Below are positions 46,061 to 56,435 of a stretch of DNA of 64,000 nt, in pieces. Below the pieces are notes generated by a model that was not told where the DNA came from, did not search any database, and was given only the letters and a program-made list of their open reading frames with translations. Within the stretch, counting starts at the first letter, position 1. Each line of letters begins with the position of its first letter. Source of the stretch: Acinetobacter lwoffii (GTDB taxonomy: Bacteria; Pseudomonadota; Gammaproteobacteria; Pseudomonadales; Moraxellaceae); assembly GCF_015602705.1 (NCBI RefSeq), contig NZ_CP059081.1:1063702-1127701 (forward strand). The letters are read 5' to 3'. The translations under genes were made by a program, and so were the position numbers.

Positions 46061-47491
46061 TTAACGCATCTTGGCCAGGAAACGGCCAACACGGGTAATG
46101 GCTTCACGCAGTTCATTTTCAGCCGGCAGGAATACTACACGGAAATGATCCGGTGTCGGCCAGTTAAAGCCTGTCCCTTGAACCAGAAGTACTTTCTCTG
46201 CACGTAACAAATCCAGCATCAGTTTTTCATCGTCCTGAATTGGATACACATTCGGATCCAGTTTCGGGAAGCAATACATTGCGCCTTCAGGTTTGACACA
46301 AGACACACCTGGAATCTCGTTCAGCATTTCCCAGGCAATATTGCGCTGTTCATATAAACGCCCACCCGGACGAATCAGGTCGTTAATTGACTGATAACCG
46401 CCCAGTGCAGTCTGAATTGCATATTGTGCCTGATGGTTGGCACACAGACGCATCGATGCCAGCATATCCAGACCTTCGATATAGTCTGCTGCACGTGCTT
46501 TATTGCCGGTAATGGCCATCCAGCCGGAACGGAAACCAGCAATACGATAGGCTTTAGATAAACCGTTAAACGAAACACAGAGCTGATCGCCAGCCAGAGC
46601 TGCTACAGCAACATGCTCAATCCCATCGTAAATAATTTTGTCGTAGATTTCGTCAGCAAATAAAATCAGGTCATATTTCTTCGCCAAGTCGACGATTTGT
46701 TGCAACACATGACGTGGGTAAACCGAACCGGTCGGGTTATTCGGGTTGATAATCACAATACCACGCGTATTCGGCGTGATTTTGCTTTCCATATCAGCAA
46801 TATCTGGATACCAGTGATTTTCTTCATCACATTTATAGTGAATCGCTGTACCGCCAGATAGATTCACTGCCGCCGTCCAGAGTGGATAATCTGGCATTGG
46901 AATCAGCATTTCATCGCCATCATCCAGCAGACCCTGCATGGCCATCACGATCAGTTCAGACACACCATTACCGATATAGACGTCATTGACGTGCATATCT
47001 AGAATGCCTTTTTGCTGATAATACTGACAGATCGCCTTACGCGCCGGGAAAATCCCTTTGGAATCCGTGTAGCCAATCGCATTCGGCAGGTTTAAAGCCA
47101 CATCGTTGATAATTTCCTGCGGCGCTTCAAAACCGAATGGGGCAGGATTGCCAATATTTAATTTGATAATTTTGTGACCGGCTTCTTCCATCTCGATGGC
47201 CGCTCGTAACACAGGTCCGCGAATGTCGTAGCATACATGCTCGAGCTTAGATGATTTCTTGATCTCGCGAGGGGTTTGGAAAGTGTTCGGCATTTTGATG
47301 TTCTCGGAAGGAGTGGAGGTCACTTTTGCATAACGATATAAATAACTTTTAAATGTCTCAGTTGTGACTAGATCGAGATCATGTTCATCTCGAAGTAGTG
47401 CAACAATTTTTTCATGCGTAAATCCAAGCTGCTGATATTGTTTGATCACAGGCAGCAGATTTTTAAAAATTACGCTCTTTTTTTGCGACAT
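46061..47491 (-). CDS. AlaA-like aminotransferase with added N-terminal HTH-like domain
   Basis: A 476-residue protein. From about residue 75 it is a class I PLP aminotransferase very close to E. coli AlaA (glutamate-pyruvate transaminase): IIKLNIGNPAPFGFEAPQE, INPNNPTGSVYP, FADEIYDKIIYDG, and the PLP Lys in FNGLSKAYRIAGFRSGW. The first 65 residues are extra: FKNLLPVIKQYQQLGFTHEK, then a TTETFKSYLYRYAKV segment. That pattern resembles small helical domains found at the N-terminus of plasmid mobilisation and KfrA/TraK-like DNA-binding proteins. The role of the fused domain is unknown. Confidence 0.85.
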   Translation of the reverse strand: MSQKKSVIFKNLLPVIKQYQQLGFTHEKIVALLRDEHDLDLVTTETFKSYLYRYAKVTSTPSENIKMPNTFQTPREIKKSSKLEHVCYDIRGPVLRAAIEMEEAGHKIIKLNIGNPAPFGFEAPQEIINDVALNLPNAIGYTDSKGIFPARKAICQYYQQKGILDMHVNDVYIGNGVSELIVMAMQGLLDDGDEMLIPMPDYPLWTAAVNLSGGTAIHYKCDEENHWYPDIADMESKITPNTRGIVIINPNNPTGSVYPRHVLQQIVDLAKKYDLILFADEIYDKIIYDGIEHVAVAALAGDQLCVSFNGLSKAYRIAGFRSGWMAITGNKARAADYIEGLDMLASMRLCANHQAQYAIQTALGGYQSINDLIRPGGRLYEQRNIAWEMLNEIPGVSCVKPEGAMYCFPKLDPNVYPIQDDEKLMLDLLRAEKVLLVQGTGFNWPTPDHFRVVFLPAENELREAITRVGRFLAKMR

Positions 47492-47673
47492 TTTTTAATC
47501 CTGAGCAAATTTAGAGCTAAGAATACCATTAAATTTGCTCACTAAAAAACATTTAATGTAAAAATTGCTTACTTTTATTTTTATATTTGCTTTCTTTTTG
47601 CTTTTTTGAACATTATATGTCTTTTGTAAAATGTTGAATAAAGACTAGAATTTTTAAAATGAATCACGTAAAT

Positions 47674-47688
47674 ATAGGATTATCCTAT
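47674..47688. promoter_or_regulatory. Inverted repeat upstream of msrB
   Basis: ATAGGAT-T-ATCCTAT, 7-1-7, about 32 bases before the msrB start. Its size and place would suit a repressor operator for the msrB-gpx operon. The regulator is unknown. Confidence 0.4.
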
Positions 47689-47719
47689 TTTAAATAGCAA
47701 GATAAAAAGGTATGTGATC

Positions 47720-48139
47720 ATGGGAAAACTCAATAAATCAGACCGGGAATGGCAAAGAGAGTTATCACCTGAGGAGTTTCGCATTACGCGCGAGAAGGGA
47801 ACCGAGCCGGCATTTACTGGAAAATACTGGAATACCAAGCAAGATGGCACTTATGTATGTCGTTGCTGCGGCACGCCACTGTTCTCTTCTGAGACCAAGT
47901 ATGACAGCGGCTGTGGCTGGCCAAGTTTCTACCGTCCTGTCAGCAGTTCGGTGGTAGAAGAATTACCTGATACTTCACACGGAATGGTCAGAACTGAGAT
48001 TGTTTGTCATCATTGTGACGCACACTTAGGGCATGTTTTCCCGGATGGCCCAGAACCGACCGGTTTGCGTTATTGTGTCAACTCGGCTTCTTTGGACTTA
48101 GAAACACAAGAAAAAAATGATGAGGAAACCTATCCATGA
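47720..48139 (+). CDS. msrB: Peptide methionine-R-sulfoxide reductase
   Basis: Repairs R-methionine sulfoxide in oxidised proteins. 139 residues from the ATG at 47720 with AAAAGG upstream; a GTG two codons earlier is in frame. Zinc-binding pairs CRCC and CHHC are present, and CGWPSFYRP and the catalytic Cys in RYCVNSASL are intact. Its stop overlaps the next gene (a glutathione peroxidase) by 4 bases, an oxidative-stress operon. An inverted repeat lies just upstream. Confidence 0.93.
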   Translation: MGKLNKSDREWQRELSPEEFRITREKGTEPAFTGKYWNTKQDGTYVCRCCGTPLFSSETKYDSGCGWPSFYRPVSSSVVEELPDTSHGMVRTEIVCHHCDAHLGHVFPDGPEPTGLRYCVNSASLDLETQEKNDEETYP

Positions 48140-48612
48140 CTAACATTTATCAGTTTGAAGCTGAATTGTTAGATGGCAAAAGCAAGCCACTTGCAGATTA
48201 CGAAGGCAAGGTACTTTTGATCGTCAATACAGCGAGTAAGTGTGGTTTTACCCCACAATTTTCAGGATTAGAAAAACTTTACGAAAAATATAAAGATCAA
48301 GGTCTGGAAATTTTGGGATTTCCATGCAATCAGTTTGGTGGTCAAGATCCAGGTTCCAATGAACAGATTGGTGAATTTTGCCAGAAGAATTACGGGGTAT
48401 CTTTCCCGATGTTTTCCAAGGTGGATGTCAAAGGCCCTGAAGCGCACGCCATTTTTCGCTATTTGACTAACAATTCCAAAGGTATTTTAGGCAATGGAAT
48501 TAAATGGAATTTTACCAAATTCCTGATCGGGCGTGATGGCAAGGTATTGAACCGTTTTGCTCCGACCACCAAGCCTGAAGATATTGAAGATGAAATTGCC
48601 AAAGTGTTGTAA
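48136..48612 (+). CDS. Glutathione/thioredoxin peroxidase family protein
   Basis: A 158-residue peroxidase of the Gpx/BtuE family that reduces hydroperoxides. The peroxidatic Cys is in [39 protein letters not shown] holds the conserved Gln and a second Cys that could serve as resolving Cys. [22 protein letters not shown] contains the catalytic Trp/Asn. No signal peptide, so cytoplasmic. Translationally coupled to msrB. Confidence 0.92.
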   Translation: MTNIYQFEAELLDGKSKPLADYEGKVLLIVNTASKCGFTPQFSGLEKLYEKYKDQGLEILGFPCNQFGGQDPGSNEQIGEFCQKNYGVSFPMFSKVDVKGPEAHAIFRYLTNNSKGILGNGIKWNFTKFLIGRDGKVLNRFAPTTKPEDIEDEIAKVL

Positions 48613-48668
48613 GAATCAGCATTATTTTCTCAGTATGTGATAAAAATAGAGCTCATCTAATGTTAATT

Positions 48669-48698
48669 AAAAAACCCACTTATCTAAAGTGGGTTTTT
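48669..48698. terminator. Convergent terminator
   Basis: AAAAAACCCACTT / AAGTGGGTTTTT between the gpx-like gene and dapC. Confidence 0.9.
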
Positions 48699-48713
48699 AG
48701 TCATGATTAAAAC

Positions 48714-49883
48714 TTAGAGGATGGTTTTCAGGCGTCGAATAACCTCTTCACATTGCGCCAGATCGGCTACGAGTGCCAGACGTACATGATTTTCACCCGG
48801 ATTACCTTGTTCGGTATCGCGGGATAAATAACGACCCGGAAGAACTTTAATATGTGCTTCTTCCATCAAATGTTTGGCAAAGGCTTCATCATTGTCGACT
48901 TTTAACCAGTAATAGAAACCTGCATCCGGTTTTTTGAGTGGCAGCAGATGACCGAGTTCTTTCTGGAATAAATCAAACTTGGCACGGTATTGCACCCGGT
49001 TTTCTTCCACATGTGCTTCATCATCCCAGGCAGCAATTGAAGCTAACTGGTGCTGAACCGGCATCGCTGCGCCGTGGTAAGTACGGTACTGCAAATAAGG
49101 TTTTAACAGGCTGGCATCACCGGCAACAAAACCTGAACGCATGCCCGGAAGGTTAGAGCGCTTAGACAGTGAATGGAACACCACACAGTTTTTATAGTCA
49201 TCCCGGCCAATTTCAGCACAAACTTCCAGTAAACCTACGGGTGCTTGGTCAAACCACAGTTCCGAATAGCATTCGTCTGAAGCAATCACAAAGTTGTATT
49301 GATCCGACAGGGCAATCAGTTTTTTGAACTGTTCTTTGGATAGCACTGCACCTGTTGGATTGCCCGGGGTGCAGACAAATAGCAATGCCGTTTTTTCCCA
49401 GACTTCTGCCGGAACCGCATCAAAATCACCAAGGTAGTTATTTTCCTCAGTACAGTTGATGAAATAAGGTTTGGCACCTGCGAGCAGCGTTGCACCTTCA
49501 TAAATCTGATAAAACGGATTCGGCATTACTACATAAGGTGCATCTTCACGATTCACCAAAGCCTGTACAAACGAGAAAATCGCTTCACGTGTACCAGAAA
49601 CAGGCAGGATATTGCTGTCTGCACTGATGCTATTTAGCTTAAAACGGCGCGTCAGCCATTGGGCAATACTTTCACGTAGCTCCAGCAGGCCTTTACTGTT
49701 TGGATATGTCGACAAATGTTTGAAGTTATCGATAATCGCTTGTTTCACAAACTCCGGTGCAGGATGCTTCGGTTCACCAATCGACAGGGGAATTAAAGGC
49801 ATATTTGCAGGCTGGATATCCGCAAAAAGCTGATTTAACTTTTCAAACGGATAAGGATGCAGTAGAGACAAGCTAGAGTTCAT
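48714..49883 (-). CDS. dapC: Succinyldiaminopimelate aminotransferase
   Basis: A 389-residue class I PLP aminotransferase of the lysine/diaminopimelate pathway. The N-terminus LHPYPFEKLNQLFAD and IPLSIGEPKHPAPEFVK is the DapC signature. FVCTPGNPTGAVLSKEQF, ASDECYSELWFD and the PLP lysine in FHSLSKRSNLPGMRSGF are intact. It lies 17 bases downstream of glnD on the same strand, as in many gammaproteobacteria (glnD-dapC), linking nitrogen status signalling with amino acid synthesis on one transcript. Confidence 0.9.
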   Translation of the reverse strand: MNSSLSLLHPYPFEKLNQLFADIQPANMPLIPLSIGEPKHPAPEFVKQAIIDNFKHLSTYPNSKGLLELRESIAQWLTRRFKLNSISADSNILPVSGTREAIFSFVQALVNREDAPYVVMPNPFYQIYEGATLLAGAKPYFINCTEENNYLGDFDAVPAEVWEKTALLFVCTPGNPTGAVLSKEQFKKLIALSDQYNFVIASDECYSELWFDQAPVGLLEVCAEIGRDDYKNCVVFHSLSKRSNLPGMRSGFVAGDASLLKPYLQYRTYHGAAMPVQHQLASIAAWDDEAHVEENRVQYRAKFDLFQKELGHLLPLKKPDAGFYYWLKVDNDEAFAKHLMEEAHIKVLPGRYLSRDTEQGNPGENHVRLALVADLAQCEEVIRRLKTIL

Positions 49884-49900
49884 GAATAAGTAACCGCGTT

Positions 49901-52573
49901 TTAATGTGAGTGTTGACTACAAACCTGATGAGAGGCTTCATCCAGCGCAGTTTTAAGTGCAGCTGCAAATTCGGCAGATTCTCCAGGTGTCATAGGGTTG
50001 CCATCTTTTTTGGTGACAAAGAATATATCTTCGGCACGTTCGCCAAGTGTGGCAATTTTGGCAGAGTGTATATCCAGCCCTTGCATCATAAATAAACCAC
50101 CGATTTTGGCAAGTAAACCGGGATGATCGAGAGTGGCAATTTCAACCATATTCTGATTCAAGGCAGGATTGATACTGATATCGACTGTATTTTCAATATC
50201 GAAATGACGTAATTGACGTGGAATCCGGCGCTGCATCAGGCCCGGATATTCATCTGAATGACTTAAGGCATCTTTTAGGGCTTCAATGACTGTGGCTTCG
50301 CGTTCCGGATCGGTCAATAAGGTACCAAAACGGTCGAGTACCACGTAGGTGTCCAGACTGAAGGCTTTAGTCGCTGTAATAATTCGAGCATCTTGTACAT
50401 CCAGATTCATACGATCCAGAATAGCTACCGTGGTGGCAAACAGGTTGGGTTGATCCTGCGTATAAATAAAGATCTGTACCGCATCCTGCGCATATTTACG
50501 GTGTGCCCGCATCAGCACCAGTGGGGCAGGATTGTCGCCGTGCTGTAAAATGGCACGGGTATGCCAGGCGATTTCATCTGCTGTCTCTTTGAGGAAATAG
50601 TCATCACCAAGTTCCTGCCAGACTTTTTCTACTTCATCCAGTGAGAAGTCCTGAACCAGAAGTTCACTGGCTGCAAATTTGGTATCTTCAATCAGCATCT
50701 GATAATCAACCGGACGGCCCAGACCGGAACGGATCACGTCACGTGCTTGAGTATATAGTTGACGCATCAGCGAAGCGCGCCAGGTATTCCACAGCTTCGG
50801 ATTGGTGGCATTAATATCGGCTACCGTCAGAGTGTATAAATAATCCAGATGCTCCATATCACCCATTTTTTCGGCGAATTCTTTGACCACATCCGGATCA
50901 GAAATATCTTTTTTCTGGGCAGTGACAGACATTACCAGATGATTCTGGATCAGCCAGGCCACCAGGTTGCTTTCGCGTTCAGTAAAGCCATGGCTCCGGC
51001 AGAATTTAATCGCATCGCTGGCGCCGAGTTCACTGTGATCACCGCCACGGCCTTTGGCAATATCATGGAAAATTGCCGCCAGATAAACGATGTCACGACG
51101 GGTCAAACGCTGGAACACTGAACTGACCACCGGAAATTCTTTGGCAAATTCAGGTTCTTTAAAGCGGTTTAAGTTGCGCAATAGTAATAAGGTATGCGCA
51201 TCGACCGTATAGATATGGAACAGGTCATATTGCATCAGTCCCAGAATTTGTCCAAAGGCCGGAATGTAATTTCCAAGCACACCATACCGCTTCATCGCGA
51301 CCATGGTGTCATAGAGTCGATGCGGTGAACGGATAATCGCCATAAACAGTGCCTGATGCACCGGATTATCACGGAAATCCTGATCAATGCGTTTTCCAGC
51401 CAAGGTCAGCAGGCGTAAGGTACGCGCACGAATGCCTTCGATCTCGGGACGATTGGCCAGCAGATAGAAAATTTCCAGAATTGCACTTGGATTTTCCGAA
51501 AAAATCTTGTGATGCTGCACGGCCAGTTTGCCGTCGACCAGTTTGAAATTTTCATTAATTTCTTCAATTTGGCGTTCATATTGCGGTAAACGTGGCGTAA
51601 TGACCGATTCATTAAAATAGGCCAGCAGCATTTCGTTTAGCGTCGACACCTGCTGTGCACTGCGATAATAGCGCTTCATGAACTGTTCAATTGGATAGTT
51701 CGGATGATGCGCCTCTTCACGTACATAGCCGAATTTGGCGGCTATATCGCGCTGATAATCGAACAATAAGCGGTTTTCATCGCGCTTGGTCAGGCGGTGC
51801 AAATGATGACGGATTTCCCAGAGGAAACTCTCTGCTTCCTCAAGCACACCGAGTTCAAATTCTGAAATAAAACCGAGATGCACCAGATCATAAATGCGAT
51901 TGACGCGGAAATGCCGTTTGGCGATCCAGCCAATCTGGTTGATGTCACGGATGCCACCCGGCGCATTTTTAATATCTGGTTCCAGATTGCTTTCAGTATT
52001 GTTGTGCTGAGCATAACGCTTGTGCTGCTCATCCATCTTGGCATCAAAAAAGGTTTTATCGGTCCAGGTACGTGACACAATGCGACGTGGCCATTTGCAC
52101 AGGTTCTCATTACCAATAATCAGGCGGGCTTCAATCAGGGTGGTAGCGACAGTCAGATCACTACTGGCCTGATTGACACATTCATTGATGGTGCGGACAC
52201 TGATACCGGGTTTGAAATTCCCGACATCCCAAAGCGATGAAATAAATGTAGAAATCAGCTGTTCCTGTTCCGGGTTAATCTCGTCTTCCGACAAGATCAT
52301 GATGTCAACATCAGAATAAGGCAGCATTTCACGACGGCCATAGCCTCCGACTGCAAACAGGGCCAAATCAGTTTGATCCAGTTCGGCATGTTGCCAGAGA
52401 AACTGTAATGCTTCATCAATTAGATTGGAACGCGCCAGAATAATATCCCGAATCGACTGTCCATTTTCAAAACTTTCCTGAAGCTGATTTTCGACATCAC
52501 TGCGCCATTGATTGATGGCTTTAATGTCATGGTTGCTTTTAGCGTAATTCAGCAGTGGATGGGTGTTGATCAT
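49901..52573 (-). CDS. glnD: Bifunctional [protein-PII] uridylyltransferase/uridylyl-removing enzyme
   Basis: Nitrogen sensor that uridylylates PII when glutamine is low and removes UMP when it is high. 890 residues. The nucleotidyltransferase motif [20 protein letters not shown] is near residue 75. The HD hydrolase domain has [19 protein letters not shown] at about residue 490. Two C-terminal ACT domains ([20 protein letters not shown] and [20 protein letters not shown]) bind glutamine. Complete and of usual length. Upstream is purT, 26 bases away; downstream dapC. Confidence 0.95.
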   Translation of the reverse strand: MINTHPLLNYAKSNHDIKAINQWRSDVENQLQESFENGQSIRDIILARSNLIDEALQFLWQHAELDQTDLALFAVGGYGRREMLPYSDVDIMILSEDEINPEQEQLISTFISSLWDVGNFKPGISVRTINECVNQASSDLTVATTLIEARLIIGNENLCKWPRRIVSRTWTDKTFFDAKMDEQHKRYAQHNNTESNLEPDIKNAPGGIRDINQIGWIAKRHFRVNRIYDLVHLGFISEFELGVLEEAESFLWEIRHHLHRLTKRDENRLLFDYQRDIAAKFGYVREEAHHPNYPIEQFMKRYYRSAQQVSTLNEMLLAYFNESVITPRLPQYERQIEEINENFKLVDGKLAVQHHKIFSENPSAILEIFYLLANRPEIEGIRARTLRLLTLAGKRIDQDFRDNPVHQALFMAIIRSPHRLYDTMVAMKRYGVLGNYIPAFGQILGLMQYDLFHIYTVDAHTLLLLRNLNRFKEPEFAKEFPVVSSVFQRLTRRDIVYLAAIFHDIAKGRGGDHSELGASDAIKFCRSHGFTERESNLVAWLIQNHLVMSVTAQKKDISDPDVVKEFAEKMGDMEHLDYLYTLTVADINATNPKLWNTWRASLMRQLYTQARDVIRSGLGRPVDYQMLIEDTKFAASELLVQDFSLDEVEKVWQELGDDYFLKETADEIAWHTRAILQHGDNPAPLVLMRAHRKYAQDAVQIFIYTQDQPNLFATTVAILDRMNLDVQDARIITATKAFSLDTYVVLDRFGTLLTDPEREATVIEALKDALSHSDEYPGLMQRRIPRQLRHFDIENTVDISINPALNQNMVEIATLDHPGLLAKIGGLFMMQGLDIHSAKIATLGERAEDIFFVTKKDGNPMTPGESAEFAAALKTALDEASHQVCSQHSH

Positions 52574-52599
52574 GTACAGTCGTCCGTTGGTATTTCAGC

Positions 52600-53805
52600 T
52601 TAGTTTTGGTTGACGCTAACTTGGTTGGCGACCTGGAGGGCCAGTTCACGTGCCTGTTCAATGTTTTCCGCACGTGCTGTGGCAACGCCCATACGACGAC
52701 GTTTAAAACCTTCAGGTTTGCCAAACAGGCGCAAATCGGTATTGCCGTCTGCTAAAGCAAGATTCAGGCCAGAAAAGGAAAGATTGCGATCATCTACCCC
52801 AGCATAAATTACCGCACTGGCAGCCACACTATGTCGTGCAGTATTCACCGGCAAGCCTAAAATAGCACGTGCATGCAGCTCAAATTCACTTTGAAATTGG
52901 GAGGCTAAAGTCACCAGTCCAGTATCGTGTGGACGTGGGGAAACCTCACTAAACCATACTTTTTCGCCTTTTACAAAGAGTTCCACTCCAAAGATTCCGC
53001 AGCCACCAAGTGCTGTAGTGACCTTGTTGGCAATGCGCTTGGATTCTTCCAGCGCGGCTGGAGTCATCGGTTGAGGCTGCCAGCTTTCCACATAATCACC
53101 TGAGTCCTGACGATGTCCGATCGGGTCGCAATAAGACGTTTCGATTTCGCCGGTTTCTGGATTTTTTGCACGAACAGTCAATAAGGTAATTTCAAAATCA
53201 AAGTCAATTTGTGATTCTACAATCACAGTACCCTGATTGACCCGGCCACCGGTTTGCGCATATTCCCAGGCAGCATCGACTTCATCAAAACGGGTAACAC
53301 GAGACTGACCTTTGCCTGAAGATGACATCACCGGTTTCACAAAGTTTGGATAGCCGACATCGTCACAGGCCGCGCGGAAGGATTCTAAACTGTCGGCAAA
53401 ACGGTAAGCTGAAGTTGGCAGACCGAGTTCTTCCGCAGCCAGACGACGAATACCTTCACGGTTCATGGTCAGATTGACGGCTTTAGCAGAAGGAATGACT
53501 GTAGCAATGTTCTGGGCTTCTATTTCAAGCAGAACTTCGGTCGCAATCGCTTCAATTTCAGGAACAATTAAATGTGGCTGGATTTGATTGATGAGTTGTT
53601 TGAGTTCTACAGCATCTGCCATATTCAAGGTATAGGAATAATGCGCAACCTGCATGGCAGGGGCATGATCATAACGGTCAGCAGCATGAACTTCGACTCC
53701 AAGGCGTTGTAGTGAAATCACCACTTCCTTGCCCAGTTCACCAGAACCCAATAATAGAACTTTATAGGCAGAAGATTGAAGGGGAGTACCAATAGTCACG
53801 CTCAT
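52600..53805 (-). CDS. purT: Formate-dependent phosphoribosylglycinamide formyltransferase
   Basis: ATP-grasp enzyme that formylates GAR with formate in purine synthesis, independent of folate. About 401 residues from [27 protein letters not shown] (start ATG at 53805). The ATP-grasp core is visible: [34 protein letters not shown], and [23 protein letters not shown] (metal ligands). The C-terminal [18 protein letters not shown] closes the fold. It is probably in one transcript with glnD. Confidence 0.93.
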   Translation of the reverse strand: MSVTIGTPLQSSAYKVLLLGSGELGKEVVISLQRLGVEVHAADRYDHAPAMQVAHYSYTLNMADAVELKQLINQIQPHLIVPEIEAIATEVLLEIEAQNIATVIPSAKAVNLTMNREGIRRLAAEELGLPTSAYRFADSLESFRAACDDVGYPNFVKPVMSSSGKGQSRVTRFDEVDAAWEYAQTGGRVNQGTVIVESQIDFDFEITLLTVRAKNPETGEIETSYCDPIGHRQDSGDYVESWQPQPMTPAALEESKRIANKVTTALGGCGIFGVELFVKGEKVWFSEVSPRPHDTGLVTLASQFQSEFELHARAILGLPVNTARHSVAASAVIYAGVDDRNLSFSGLNLALADGNTDLRLFGKPEGFKRRRMGVATARAENIEQARELALQVANQVSVNQN

Positions 53806-53929
53806 GTGGATCATCCATGCTTGATTTTATGGACTTTTAGCATAGCAGAACTGAGCCGACAGTTAAGCCAAGATTCATACAAAATTGTGATATTGACCAA
53901 CAGTTTTATTTATAAAGTTTTTCTAGATT

Positions 53930-54580
53930 TTAATAAGGAGGCGCTGTCATTTTCACATCGCTGTCAGACTGCGTTTGCAGAAGATAAATCTCGCTTTGAG
54001 ACTTGAGCTTTTCTATTTGTGCAACTTGTTCAGTATTGATATTTAGCATCTTTAACAGACGTAATGTACGAACATGCAGGAAATACGCATAGGGCAATAC
54101 AAAAGGCAGTACAAAGCACAGCAAAAATAACAGTAGTCCAAAAACTGTGAATTGAATGCAGTCTCGCAAGATGGTGGTGAGCTGGAACTGATCTGCTGAA
54201 AAGGCGGTAGCTGAAAAAAGAATAAAAAGGAGCGCAAATAAACCAGCAAAAATTTTTAGAGTATTCGGCAGGACACGATGTCTGAAGCTCCATTTACCCA
54301 AAATCAATGTCAAAGGATGAAGATGCAGCACGTATTGGCTCTGATTAAGCATAGCAATAATTTGATGGGTGCTATTCTTTTTAATATAAACCACACGAAC
54401 TTGATCCGCCGGCTGCACATGTACTTCAACAAAATGTCCGGTAAAATTCTGAGCATTGATAAAACATTCAAAATATTGTGCCGGCACTTCATGTCGATGG
54501 AATACGGTTAACATTTCATCGCGCCGATGATGAATAAAGATTTTGCCTTCAATCACCTGTTTGACTTCAAACATGCGCAT
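53930..54580 (-). CDS. Hypothetical membrane protein, 216 residues
   Basis: No family recognised. The N-terminal 100 residues are soluble and rich in strands (QVIEGKIFIHHRRDEMLTVF). Two hydrophobic segments follow (LKIFAGLFALLFILFSATAF at about 109-128 and a long FGLLLFLLCFVLPFVLPYAYFLH at about 147-169). A C-terminal cytosolic helix has a heptad-like pattern (LKMLNINTEQVAQIEKLKSQ). It is likely an inner-membrane protein with a small domain on one side. It stands alone between purT and the second azlCD pair. Confidence 0.65.
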   Translation of the reverse strand: MRMFEVKQVIEGKIFIHHRRDEMLTVFHRHEVPAQYFECFINAQNFTGHFVEVHVQPADQVRVVYIKKNSTHQIIAMLNQSQYVLHLHPLTLILGKWSFRHRVLPNTLKIFAGLFALLFILFSATAFSADQFQLTTILRDCIQFTVFGLLLFLLCFVLPFVLPYAYFLHVRTLRLLKMLNINTEQVAQIEKLKSQSEIYLLQTQSDSDVKMTAPPY

Positions 54581-54668
54581 CCTTCCTTGTTTTTATTGTT
54601 ATATAAAAAAAGACCTATACTATGAGTTTAGCATAAGTCTTTGTTTCAATTGATCAACGAGTTAAAGC

Positions 54669-55016
54669 TTAAAAGGGTACCGGAACATAGGTGTAAACCA
54701 GGCCATAGGTCAGTGCTGCGGTCAGTGTCGCCATCACAATCCGTTTAAACTTAAAGTACAAAGCCATGAGCACAATAAAGCCAATCAGCATCGCAAAACT
54801 TTTATTCGGTGTTTCTAATAAAGGTGGCAGGGTGGCGACCACCAGCATAGAGCTGATCGCAGCAATGCCAATTGAACCCAAGGCAATTTTTAGCCATAAT
54901 GCTCCGCGTTTTTGCGAACCTTGCTGAAATTTCTGAATGACAAAAAAAGGACCAAAGCGCGAGGCGAAATTGGCAATCCCGACTAAAATCCCGACCAGAA
55001 TAATCTCTAGATTCAT
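54669..55016 (-). CDS. AzlD-family exporter subunit (pair 2)
   Basis: A 115-residue small membrane protein with four hydrophobic segments (IILVGILVGIANFASRFGPF, IALGSIGIAAISSMLVVATL, SFAMLIGFIVLMALYFKF and TLTAALTYGLVYTYVPVPF). It matches AzlD in size and place, overlapping the azlC stop by 4 bases. It is clearly diverged from the AzlD at 28103-28402. It would form a branched-chain or other amino-acid exporter with its AzlC partner. Confidence 0.8.
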   Translation of the reverse strand: MNLEIILVGILVGIANFASRFGPFFVIQKFQQGSQKRGALWLKIALGSIGIAAISSMLVVATLPPLLETPNKSFAMLIGFIVLMALYFKFKRIVMATLTAALTYGLVYTYVPVPF

Positions 55017-55765
55017 GCTTGATCTCCTGCGTGTTCAGGATATGGCTGCTTCAAAATATAGTGCTTAAACAAGCCGGCGAAAATACCAGAACTGATACCG
55101 ATAAAGATCGCGGCGGACAGGTCGATAAAATAACAGGCCACAGCAGAAACCAGAATCGTGACAGCTACAACAAAAGTATGTTTTTTCTCAAAAGCGGCTA
55201 ACAAGAAGCTCAGGAACAGCGCAGGTAACAAGAAATCCAGTGCTGCCTGCAAGAACTGTGGCAAGTTACTGACCTGATCGGCAAATAAGCCACCGAGGAA
55301 AGATCCGAGTGCCCACGACATCCAGCTAAACAGACTTAAACCCAGCATCCAGGATTCTGACCATTCCTGTCGCCGTTGCGAGAGCTTGATCATACCGGAG
55401 GCAAAGACTTCATCGGTCAGACCCCAAGACCAGATTGCCGTTTTCTTTAAATTCAGCCGGTCTTGAATCAGATTTTGTAATGCAGGGCCATAGAGCAGAT
55501 GGCGAATGTCCAAGGCAATCACGGTTAATGCCGTCATCCAGATGGATGTACCACTGCCTAAGAGAGCGACCACCAGGAACTGGCTGGCACCTGCATACAT
55601 CGAGCAGGACAGGAACAGTGCTTCCCAGGCGGTAAAGCCAAACTGGGTGGCTGAAACACCAAAAGCAAACGACACTGGTAAATAAGTGAAGATAATCGCT
55701 TGACTATCTTTTGCACCTTGCCAGAAGCCAGCAGGTTGCGTAGCGAGTTGATTCGGTTCAGACAC
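55013..55765 (-). CDS. AzlC-family exporter subunit (pair 2)
   Basis: A 250-residue multi-pass protein with family motifs GAKDSQAIIFTYLPVSFAFGV, SCSMYAGASQFLVVALLGSG, DIRHLLYGPALQNLI and LTDEVFASGMI. It belongs to the AzlC/YgaZ type. Unlike pair 1, no Lrp-type regulator is divergent from it; the upstream neighbour is a lipoprotein gene. Two separate azlCD pairs 25 kb apart suggest different substrates rather than a recent duplication, because the proteins differ widely. Confidence 0.85.
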   Translation of the reverse strand: MSEPNQLATQPAGFWQGAKDSQAIIFTYLPVSFAFGVSATQFGFTAWEALFLSCSMYAGASQFLVVALLGSGTSIWMTALTVIALDIRHLLYGPALQNLIQDRLNLKKTAIWSWGLTDEVFASGMIKLSQRRQEWSESWMLGLSLFSWMSWALGSFLGGLFADQVSNLPQFLQAALDFLLPALFLSFLLAAFEKKHTFVVAVTILVSAVACYFIDLSAAIFIGISSGIFAGLFKHYILKQPYPEHAGDQA

Positions 55766-55868
55766 GACACACCTTGAAGGAGAGTTGAACGATGGGTCAA
55801 ATGAAGATTGTGTATTCTACGTGAATTTAATAGCATAGTGCCGAAATGTTTAAATTGGCGAGCCTGAT

Positions 55869-56366
55869 ATGTGGATGTTCAAGACACGTGCGATGCTGAC
55901 TGCTGCTTTAATAAGCACGGCAATATTGTTACAAGCGTGTGGGAATGACAGTCAATCGACTGATAAGCCAGAAATTAAACCGGCACCTAAACTGACTAAT
56001 GATGCGACGACTTATGCCAATGCCGCATGGCAACTGATCAATGAAGTGGATCCACTGGTCTATAATAAAGAATTGGATCAGCTGGAAACACAAGTGCGTC
56101 AACCGACCCGTAAATTGAGTACAGATTGGCGCATTAATGTCAAAATGACCGATTCGGTTACTGAAGGGAAATATGCCCTGTGTCGTAAAGCCTTGACCAG
56201 TCTGGAAATCTGGGCGCGGACGACCATGGAAAATGGCAACAGCCTGCAACAAAAACAGGCGGATTATGAGCGGGATAAACTGCAATGTCAGAATGCCATT
56301 GCCCATCCTGCACTCGGAAATACCGATCCTAAGCAAAAAGGTACTGCAATTGCCAATATGCAATAA
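55869..56366 (+). CDS. Hypothetical lipoprotein
   Basis: A 165-residue predicted lipoprotein: AMLTAALISTAILLQACGND, with lipobox LQAC at about residues 21-24. A Pro/Lys linker is followed by a helical domain with two further Cys (ALCRKALTSLEIW, KLQCQNAIAHP) that could form a disulfide. No recognised family. Divergent from the second azlCD pair. It ends before an intrinsic terminator shared with the convergent sodA transcript. Confidence 0.72.
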   Translation: MWMFKTRAMLTAALISTAILLQACGNDSQSTDKPEIKPAPKLTNDATTYANAAWQLINEVDPLVYNKELDQLETQVRQPTRKLSTDWRINVKMTDSVTEGKYALCRKALTSLEIWARTTMENGNSLQQKQADYERDKLQCQNAIAHPALGNTDPKQKGTAIANMQ

Positions 56367-56392
56367 ACCTTTGCCCATTTAAATGTACTTAT

Positions 56393-56422
56393 AAAAAGCC
56401 AGTCTGAATGACTGGCTTTTTT
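56393..56422. terminator. Convergent terminator
   Basis: AAAAAGCCAGT / ACTGGCTTTTTT with a 7-nt loop. It terminates both the lipoprotein gene and the sodA-small ORF transcript, 14 bases beyond the small ORF. Confidence 0.9.
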
Positions 56423-56435
56423 AGCAAAATAAGCT

